64,000 bases of DNA from the NCBI GenBank assembly GCA_002399735.1, contig DHEF01000039.1, positions 131,577 to 195,576 of the forward strand, written 5' to 3'. A model generated the notes under the pieces. The model was not told the origin of the DNA, did no database searches, and saw only the letters and a program-made list of their open reading frames with translations. Shown here piece after piece: positions 57,362 to 64,000 of the stretch (its first letter is position 1; each line of letters begins with the position of its first letter). The stretch comes from Chitinophagaceae bacterium UBA4857 (GTDB lineage Bacteria; Bacteroidota; Bacteroidia; Chitinophagales; Chitinophagaceae). The position numbers and the translations under genes were made by a program.

Positions 57362-58747
57362 ATGGAAAATTTTAGACTTCAAACTTTCAAAATAGAAGAT
57401 GACTTTTATCAGACTGATTCAATTGGCCTAATAAATAATTCTTATGACAAGCTGAGCAATCATTTTACATTAATACTTGGGAATAATGGAACTGGGAAAA
57501 GTGCATTATTGGGTAGTATTGCCAAAGCATTAAATAAACAATATAAATCACGAAATTCAGACTTGTTTTATTATTCTCATTACAAAACTAATGGAGATTT
57601 AAAAAAACTAATTTCTGTATCCAATAGTCTGTCTGACAAATTTCCTATTGATAGGGCTTACAGAAGTAACGACTTGTCATACAAGGATGAATTTTATGTG
57701 TATTTAGGTACCAGAGGGAGAATGGGAGCCTCAGCAAGGAATTTAATTAGAAGAGCAATTGACATACTTCTAGAAAATTATGCTAATAAAAATATTTCAA
57801 AATGTTACAGACATGTATTTGATTATTTAGAATACAGGCCGAAACTCACCCTTGAATATGGAATCAACAATCGAGAAATGTTTCAAAAAGGGCAGGTTAC
57901 TCCAAATGATCTACACCATTATATTAATCAAAGAAAAGGATATACGGGGCTAAACCAATCTATATATTCAAATTTAGAAGATAAATTTTCTGATAAATTT
58001 TCTGAAATATGTGACTTTATTAATAGTACAATGTTGTTTAAAGGAAAGATGTTCACGCTAGACGTCGACTTTTCTTATTCCAACGTAAATAAAATAAATG
58101 TAGATAACTCAAAATATAAGGAAGATGTCAGGGTTTATGAATATCTGAATATTCTGAGAAGATTAAACCTTGTACGAGATTTCAATGTAACTGTTTACAA
58201 AAAAAATAATAGGTCTTTTCATTTTTCAGATGCGAGCTCAGGAGAGTCTAATATACTAAGCACTTTGATTGCATTAATACCTTTAGTAGAAGATAATTCC
58301 TGTGTATTGATTGATGAGCCTGAAATTAGCTTACATCCAAGTTGGCAATATAAATACATAGAATTATTGAATAAAATATTTGAGAACTTTAGCGGCTGTC
58401 ATATTATCATTGCTTCTCATTCGCATTTTATCGTTTCAGATTTACCACTTAATAATTCTAGTGTGGTCATATTGAAAAACAAAAAAAACATAATTACCTC
58501 TGAACTATTTGACGATACTACATATGGATCGTCAGCAGAAGATATTTTATTAAATGTTTTTAATTTACCTACTTCAAGAAATTATTTTGTTGCTCAAATG
58601 ATAACTGAAGCGTTGGAATTACTTGGCAATAAAGAGAAAAAGTCAAAAAGGTTCGAAGAATTGAAAACAGAGTTGAATAATTTTGAACCATTTTTAAAAG
58701 AGCAAGACCCTTTAAAACTAGTTGTAAAAACAATTCTTAAGGCGTAA
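57362..58747 (+). CDS. Septu-like AAA/ABC-type ATPase (PtuA-like)
   Basis: The 461-residue protein has a Walker A GNNGTGKS (residues 40-47), an ABC-type signature SSGES (292-296), Walker B VLIDEPE (315-321) and a switch His in IIIASHSHFIV (~350). This is the overcoming-lysogenisation-defect/SMC-like ATPase class. The TAATG overlap with the following HNH nuclease gene, 1 bp, is the gene order of the two-gene Septu anti-phage system. No reverse transcriptase, as in retron-Septu, is seen here. Confidence 0.87.
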   Translation: MENFRLQTFKIEDDFYQTDSIGLINNSYDKLSNHFTLILGNNGTGKSALLGSIAKALNKQYKSRNSDLFYYSHYKTNGDLKKLISVSNSLSDKFPIDRAYRSNDLSYKDEFYVYLGTRGRMGASARNLIRRAIDILLENYANKNISKCYRHVFDYLEYRPKLTLEYGINNREMFQKGQVTPNDLHHYINQRKGYTGLNQSIYSNLEDKFSDKFSEICDFINSTMLFKGKMFTLDVDFSYSNVNKINVDNSKYKEDVRVYEYLNILRRLNLVRDFNVTVYKKNNRSFHFSDASSGESNILSTLIALIPLVEDNSCVLIDEPEISLHPSWQYKYIELLNKIFENFSGCHIIIASHSHFIVSDLPLNNSSVVILKNKKNIITSELFDDTTYGSSAEDILLNVFNLPTSRNYFVAQMITEALELLGNKEKKSKRFEELKTELNNFEPFLKEQDPLKLVVKTILKA

Positions 58748-59361
58748 TGAGTAATCAAATAAAAATACCATACAAGTTTACTTTAGCAGAAAAAAAAATA
58801 ATAACTTCTAACTTTTCTAGTCATTTAGATTGGGAAAAGGTCATATTTGATGCACTTAAAATCAAAATTCGAGATAACCTTCGGCCCAAACAAAATAACA
58901 AATGCTGTTATTGTAAAAGAGAACTTGGCTATGATATTAAAGAAGTTGACATTGAACATATCATCCCAAAATCTGAATATTCAGATTTTACATTTGAGCC
59001 TAAAAATTTGGCGTTGTCATGCCCTGCCTGTAACACTAAAAAAGGTGAAAAGAAAATTTTAAATAGAAAAATAGTTAGGTACCCAGTTCATTCTAAAAAT
59101 TGTACGATTAATCATGCACACTATGATGATTATAGTAAGAATATCTTAATTCATGATGGGTGCGTTTTTGAAGCCTTGACTACAAAAGGTAGTCATACGA
59201 TTACAGTTTGCGAGTTATTTAGATTAAAAATTGTAGAAAACAAAGCGAAAGTGAAAATTGCAAAGAGAAATAAATCAAGCCGACTTATTAATCTTATAAT
59301 GAATGCCAATCAACTTGAACTGCAAAATGCAATGACCGAGTTGATGAAGCGTATTAAATAA
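58747..59361 (+). CDS. HNH endonuclease (PtuB-like)
   Basis: The 204-residue protein has a zinc-stabilised HNH domain: CCYCKRELG (Cys53/54-Cys56), VDIEHIIPKSEY (Glu70-His71), EPKNLALSCPACNTKKGEK (Asn87, Cys92, Cys95, Asn96). Second-half helices follow. In Septu the ATPase complex activates PtuB to cut DNA or RNA on infection. Its ATG overlaps the ATPase stop. Confidence 0.87.
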   Translation: MSNQIKIPYKFTLAEKKIITSNFSSHLDWEKVIFDALKIKIRDNLRPKQNNKCCYCKRELGYDIKEVDIEHIIPKSEYSDFTFEPKNLALSCPACNTKKGEKKILNRKIVRYPVHSKNCTINHAHYDDYSKNILIHDGCVFEALTTKGSHTITVCELFRLKIVENKAKVKIAKRNKSSRLINLIMNANQLELQNAMTELMKRIK

Positions 59362-59728
59362 CAACGTAAAAAAGTATTTCAAAAAGCAATGCTGACGGAA
59401 AATCATTCGACTATAGATTAGTACTGTACTGCATCCAGGCTGGACAAACAACAAATTTCCCGCCTACGGTAATACTTGGTCGTTGTACGTCACCCTAAAC
59501 AGCATTCCACTTAAATTCAAACTAACATGACTTTGCCTACACTACCCCACGTTATTTTTAGCACATTGCAAGGCACGCAAAACCAATCTTTCAAAGAGCC
59601 AAAAATGCCAACGTACAGTCTACCTAACTATAAAATTCTAAGCATCAATCATTAATACTACACATTGACCTGACATTTGTGTAATTTGTGAAACTTAATT
59701 ACTTAAAACAAAGAAGAATACAGAGTAA
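59362..59728. other. non-coding gap, nothing recognised
   Basis: This 367-bp gap separates the Septu-like pair from the methyltransferase operon. I see no gene, no attC-like end and no clear terminator. A promoter for the operon should lie at its right side, but no full TANNTTTG match was found near the start codon. Confidence 0.5.
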
Positions 59729-61072
59729 ATGAAATTTATAGACCTATTCGCCGGGCTTGGTGGTTTTCATAAGGCATTACATGAACTTGGACATGAATGT
59801 GTGTTTGCCAGCGAACTCGACCCAGTACTAAGAGAAACGTACAAATTAAATTGGGGCAAAGACATCAACATACATGGCGACATAAAAAAAATTGTCACCA
59901 ACGATATTGACAGTATTCCTAAACACGACATTTTGTGTGCAGGTTTTCCGTGCCAGCCATTTTCAAAAGCAGGTAAACAACTCGGAAGAAAAGATGATCG
60001 AGGAACTCTATTTGACGAAATCGTGAAAATTTTAGAAAAAAGAAAACCAAAATATTTTATTCTTGAAAACGTCCGCTTCATAGCCAAACATAATAATGAA
60101 GAAACTTGGAAAGCTATGAAAGCCGAATTTGATAGATTAGGTTACAAGGTGGATCATAGAGACTATTCGCCACACGATTTTGGAATACCCCAACACAGAC
60201 AAAGAATTTTTATTGTTGGTTCACTTAATGGCCTTGACCATTTCAGTTTTGACAAAGTTGACAAGTACAAAAAACCAGTTGTAGAATTAGAAAAATTTAT
60301 TGAAACAAACCCAATAAATGCAAAAAAATTACCTAAGGCAAATCAAGATTGCATAAAACTTTGGCAAGAACTAATTGATTGCTTGCCGAAAGAAACTAAA
60401 ATTCCAGGCTTTCCAATTTGGGGAATGGAATTTGGAGCGACCTACCCTTTTGAAGAAACTTATCCACATTTACTTACACAAGAAGAGTTAGCAAAATATA
60501 AAGGAAATTTCGGTTGCAGTTTGAAAAGAATGACTAAAGCAGAACAACTGGCAAGCTTACCAAGTTATGCAAGAGTAGAAGATGAATTTCCCGATTGGAA
60601 GAAACGTTACATTAAACAAAGTCGAAAATTTTATAAAGATAATAAAGAACAAATTGAATCGGTTGTAAGTAAAATTGCGGAATTGCCTTCTCAAAGTTGG
60701 CAAAAATTAGAATGGAATGTTGGAGAAGGAAAACGTAAAATAAATAATTACATCTTACAATTCAGAGCTTCCGGAATACGAGTAAAGAAAACTGATTTTT
60801 TTCCTTCACTTGTTTGCACAAATACACAAATTCCAATCATCGGATGGCAGAAAAGATACATTACCAAAGAAGAAGGACTAACGCTGCAATCACTGGAAGG
60901 TTTGGAGTTACCGCCAAACGACAATGCCGCTTTCAAGGCTTTAGGTAATGCAGTTAATTCAAAAATTGTAAAACTAATTGCTGAAAAACTTTTAAAGGAA
61001 GAATCAACCAAGTTGAACGGTCAGCAACAAAAAATGACTTTTCAGAAATCCGAAACCACTTTAGCACATTAA
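59729..61072 (+). CDS. DNA (cytosine-5-)-methyltransferase
   Basis: The 447-residue protein has the C5-methylase motifs in order: DLFAGLGGF (I), GFPCQPFSKAG (IV, catalytic Cys75), ENV (113-115, VI), QHRQR (155-159, VIII) and ALGNAVNSK (X) near the end. Residues ~185-370 are the target-recognition region. The gene starts an operon whose next genes encode a GHKL ATPase (1 bp after the stop) and a Z1 helicase. It presumably protects host DNA from that system. Confidence 0.95.
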   Translation: MKFIDLFAGLGGFHKALHELGHECVFASELDPVLRETYKLNWGKDINIHGDIKKIVTNDIDSIPKHDILCAGFPCQPFSKAGKQLGRKDDRGTLFDEIVKILEKRKPKYFILENVRFIAKHNNEETWKAMKAEFDRLGYKVDHRDYSPHDFGIPQHRQRIFIVGSLNGLDHFSFDKVDKYKKPVVELEKFIETNPINAKKLPKANQDCIKLWQELIDCLPKETKIPGFPIWGMEFGATYPFEETYPHLLTQEELAKYKGNFGCSLKRMTKAEQLASLPSYARVEDEFPDWKKRYIKQSRKFYKDNKEQIESVVSKIAELPSQSWQKLEWNVGEGKRKINNYILQFRASGIRVKKTDFFPSLVCTNTQIPIIGWQKRYITKEEGLTLQSLEGLELPPNDNAAFKALGNAVNSKIVKLIAEKLLKEESTKLNGQQQKMTFQKSETTLAH

Positions 61073-61073
61073 C

Positions 61074-62609
61074 ATGGAACATTCAAAAACTGTAAGCATA
61101 AGACCTGGAGTAAGCATTTTGACTATGCTTAAACATATTCAGTATGACCCTTGGTATGCTTTGGCTGAATTTGTTGATAATGCTATTGACAGCTATTTGA
61201 AAAATGAAAAACAACTTAAAGAAATTGAGAGTAAAGGTTTTCAGTTAGAGGTAAAAATTGAAATAAACGACATTGATAAAAAAATAGTAATTCGTGATAA
61301 CGCAGCAGGCATACACCAACGAGATTATACAAGGGCGTTTCGTGCTGCTGAAATACCGCCTGACAATACTGGGCTCTCGGAATTCGGTATGGGAATGAAA
61401 TCGGCAGCTTGTTGGTTTTCAGATTATTGGACTGTAAGAACAACTGCAATTGGAGAAAGTATAGAAAAGACTGTTTCGTTTGACTTGAATAAAATCTTTT
61501 ATGACAAGTTGGAAGAACTTGAAGTAACAAGTAAGAGTCAGAATGAAAATGCTCACTTCACAGTAATTGAATTAAGTAGGATTAACAAAATGCCAGTCAA
61601 AAAAACAAAAGGCAAAATCAAAGAACACTTAGCAAGTATTTACCGAGACTTTACACGAAAAGGAATTTTGAAACTTTACCTTGACGGAGAACCTTTAGAA
61701 TATAAAGACCCAAACATTTTAACTGCACCATTTCCATATGACAGCAAAACAGCACCATTATATTGGAAAAAAGAAATTGACTTTGAAATTGATGAAGGAA
61801 AAATGTTTGTGAAAGGTTTTGTTGGTCTACTTGAATCAATGGAGAGTGGTAAAAACGGATTTGCACTTTTCAGACGAGGACGGGTGATTGAAGGAAGTTG
61901 TGATGAAGGTTTTAAACCCAAAGAAATTATGGGTGAAGTCGGCAGCCCCGAATGGAAAAGAATTTTCGGAGAACTTCACCTGGAAGGTTTCAATGTTAGC
62001 TTCACTAAGAAAGGTATAAAGTGGGATGAAAACATGGACATCTTTTTGGATTTACTTAAACAAGATTTAGCTAAAGCAAACTTTATCAAGCAAGCAAGAG
62101 ATTACAGGGTAAATCCACCAAAGTCAGAATTGAAAAAAGCCGCAGAAGCAGTTGTAAAAAATACAGTTGACGACATCAAAAAAAATGTTCAGCCAGCAAT
62201 AAGTGAAATCCGTTCTGCGCCAGTCCCACTATCTGAAACACCTTCTCTTACAAAAACAGAGGAAGTAACAAACAGAGAATTTGAAATTGAATTTAATGAC
62301 ACAAAATGGTTGGTAACGATTGAACTTTCTTACGATGATGATATCACCGACTGGATTGAAATAGGAAGTCATGTTTTAAAAAGTAAGAACAGCAATAAAA
62401 TTTTAAGACAAGTTGGTGTGCGAATGAGTTTGAACCATCCGTTTGTTCTACAGTTTGCAGGTGCAGACAAAAACAAACTTGAACCCATTTTGAGAATTGC
62501 AGCATCTATTGGACTTGCAGAAGAAACGGCAAGAGAGGCAGGAGTTAGACAAGCGGGAACAGTGCGAATGAATCTGAATAAACTATTAACAGCTATCACA
62601 AAAAAATAA
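61074..62609 (+). CDS. GHKL (MutL/MORC/Hsp90-like) ATPase
   Basis: The 511-residue protein has the Bergerat-fold boxes: N box AEFVDNAID (Glu32, Asn36), G1 IRDNAAGI (75-80), and G2 LSEFGMGMKSAACWF (101-). A transducer-like region follows (VIELSRINKMPVKK, GFALFRRGRVIEG). The family of prokaryotic MutL/MORC-like ATPases is found in restriction-like operons next to DNA methylases and Z1 proteins. The start is 1 bp after the methylase stop. It ends 3 bp before the Z1 gene. Confidence 0.9.
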   Translation: MEHSKTVSIRPGVSILTMLKHIQYDPWYALAEFVDNAIDSYLKNEKQLKEIESKGFQLEVKIEINDIDKKIVIRDNAAGIHQRDYTRAFRAAEIPPDNTGLSEFGMGMKSAACWFSDYWTVRTTAIGESIEKTVSFDLNKIFYDKLEELEVTSKSQNENAHFTVIELSRINKMPVKKTKGKIKEHLASIYRDFTRKGILKLYLDGEPLEYKDPNILTAPFPYDSKTAPLYWKKEIDFEIDEGKMFVKGFVGLLESMESGKNGFALFRRGRVIEGSCDEGFKPKEIMGEVGSPEWKRIFGELHLEGFNVSFTKKGIKWDENMDIFLDLLKQDLAKANFIKQARDYRVNPPKSELKKAAEAVVKNTVDDIKKNVQPAISEIRSAPVPLSETPSLTKTEEVTNREFEIEFNDTKWLVTIELSYDDDITDWIEIGSHVLKSKNSNKILRQVGVRMSLNHPFVLQFAGADKNKLEPILRIAASIGLAEETAREAGVRQAGTVRMNLNKLLTAITKK

Positions 62610-62612
62610 GTT

Positions 62613-64000
62613 ATGCCAACAGACAACATGGAGCAAATTACAATGGCAACACCACAAGACAACAACCGATGGTTACCGTCAGTTGGAATTGAAACGCAAT
62701 CGCTTTTAACTCACTTACAGTTGCCAAGAGAAAGTGAACAAACATTGACAGATGAAACCGCAGAAATACTTTCTCAATGTGGCAACCCGAATAATACAAC
62801 CAATAGCGAAATTGGCTTAGTGTTTGGCTATGTTCAAAGCGGAAAGACAATGTCATTCACAACGCTTACAGCTATGGCAAAAGACAATGGCTATCAAATG
62901 GTAATCATCATTGCTGGTATTTCTACAAATCTTGTTGCACAATCATACACACGACTTGAAAGAGATTTACGAATTGATACACGAACTGATTTACAATGGC
63001 TTTCATTTCGTAATCCAAGATTGAATGACATTACAACCCGAAACCAAATTGCAACAGCACTAGCTGAATACAGAGACAATACATTTCCCGAAGAAGAACG
63101 CAAAACGATTTTAATAACTGTAATGAAACAGAGAAATCATTTGCCAAACCTTCAAGAACTTTTGCAGACATTGAATTTAGAAGGTGTGCCGACTTTAATA
63201 ATTGATGATGAAGGAGACCAACACAGCATGAATCGTTTTGCAAGACAAAACGCAAGACAAGGCGGAAACAGGCGAAGTGCAATCAATGACCGAATTATCA
63301 ATTTGAGAAATTCAATTCCACATCACACATTCATTCAATACACAGCAACACCGCAAGCACCCTTGTTCATTGACTTGATGGATTCGCTTTCACCAAACTT
63401 TATAAAGTTGCTTACGCCTGGACCAGTTTATACAGGAGGCAGAACATTTTTTGTAGAACGACCAGAGCTAACTGAAGTAATTCCAGACATTGACCCTGAA
63501 GAAGACCCGACTGCACCACCAGCAAGTTTGATTGAAGCAATGCAAGTTTTCTTTTTGGGAGTTGTAAAAGGAATGAGAAACAGAGAAGGTAGAAAGCGTT
63601 CAATGATGATTCATCCTTCGCAACTCACTTACACACATGCGGACTACTTTCGTTTTGTAACGAACATTCAAAACCATTTTGTTGAAGTTCTAAGTCTGTC
63701 TGATGATAATCCCGACAAGCAGGATTTATTGAATGAGTTCCGAATTGCTTACAATGATCTAGCAAGAACAGCAACAGACCTTCCATTATTTGAAGAACTG
63801 ACAGGTCACAGGTTGCGTCATGCAATCAATTCAACGGTTATTCAATCACTAAATTCAAGAGGAGGAAACAGAACTATTGTTGAGTGGAGAAATAATTACT
63901 CTTTCATTTTAGTTGGAGGACAAGCAATGGACAGAGGATTTACAGTTGAAGGATTAACTGTTACTTATATGCCGAGAAGTGTAGGCGTGGGGAACGCAGA
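62613..64000 (+). CDS. Z1-domain helicase-like protein (partial, runs off the window)
   Basis: The frame from ATG 62613 is open to the end (462 codons). It has a P-loop GYVQSGKT (residues 72-79), a Walker B IIDDEGDQ (196-203), QYTATPQAP (motif III-like, ~285) and ILVGGQAMDRGFTVEGL near the edge, the signature of the Z1 superfamily of helicase-like ATPases in restriction-modification-type defence operons. Downstream genes (e.g. a PD-(D/E)XK nuclease) are likely to lie beyond 64000. Confidence 0.88.
   Translation, partial: MPTDNMEQITMATPQDNNRWLPSVGIETQSLLTHLQLPRESEQTLTDETAEILSQCGNPNNTTNSEIGLVFGYVQSGKTMSFTTLTAMAKDNGYQMVIIIAGISTNLVAQSYTRLERDLRIDTRTDLQWLSFRNPRLNDITTRNQIATALAEYRDNTFPEEERKTILITVMKQRNHLPNLQELLQTLNLEGVPTLIIDDEGDQHSMNRFARQNARQGGNRRSAINDRIINLRNSIPHHTFIQYTATPQAPLFIDLMDSLSPNFIKLLTPGPVYTGGRTFFVERPELTEVIPDIDPEEDPTAPPASLIEAMQVFFLGVVKGMRNREGRKRSMMIHPSQLTYTHADYFRFVTNIQNHFVEVLSLSDDNPDKQDLLNEFRIAYNDLARTATDLPLFEELTGHRLRHAINSTVIQSLNSRGGNRTIVEWRNNYSFILVGGQAMDRGFTVEGLTVTYMPRSVGVGNA

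Overview
The window comes from a low-GC Bacteroidota chromosome, most likely Chitinophagales (Chitinophagaceae-like). The evidence is a SusC/SusD pair, a type IX secretion sorting domain on a 1540-residue secreted enzyme, TANNTTTG-type -7 promoter boxes, DUF6132/DUF6520-type small proteins and lipoproteins with short lipoboxes. No rRNA, tRNA or integrase gene is visible.

Layout. 1-1.5 kb: the end of a CRISPR array with 46-bp repeats of the Bacteroidota type II-C kind; its cas genes are not in the window. 1.6-11.7 kb: housekeeping and accessory genes on the minus strand. They include a class III adenylate cyclase operon whose second gene fuses an HD phosphohydrolase to a YitT membrane protein, and an AraC/short-chain dehydrogenase operon. 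11.7-12.2 kb: a SymE-like toxin pseudogene divergent from an XRE regulator. 12.7-19.5 kb: a reactive-sulfur cluster (Crp/Fnr regulator, TSUP exporter, CstB-like persulfide dioxygenase-rhodanese, rhodanese, TPMT-like methyltransferase, DUF6132, two YeeE-type sulfur transporters, DUF2490 barrel), riddled with short ATTGACAATTGA-type repeats.

19.7-34.4 kb is the most unusual part. Two divergent arrays of small gene cassettes (two genes on the minus strand, about ten on the plus strand) start from an inverted pair of similar ~100-bp elements that flank a large secreted amidase/GHL10 gene. The cassettes are separated by 130-205 bp imperfect inverted repeats. The 3-prime end of one separator (GTTRRR-like) is complementary to the 5-prime end of the NEXT separator (YYYAAC-like), across the intervening gene. 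That is the geometry expected of integron attC sites. One cassette carries an intact XRE/SymE-like pair with two operators placed on its promoter, a duplicate of the broken pair at 11.8 kb. A solitary cassette-like unit sits at 56.3-57.0 kb.

34.5-54.3 kb is ordinary chromosome: aldo/keto reductase, RsmI-like methyltransferase, EI24 protein, dicarboxylate symporter, DinB, a NarL-type two-component system with overlapping genes, and a SusC/SusD/TlpA-like locus. 54.6-64 kb is a defence island. It holds a structured RNA candidate with two mutually exclusive hairpins, a double-HTH regulator, a cassette between 83-bp direct repeats, a Septu-like ATPase/HNH pair, and a cytosine methyltransferase - GHKL (MutL/MORC-like) ATPase - Z1 helicase operon that runs off the end.
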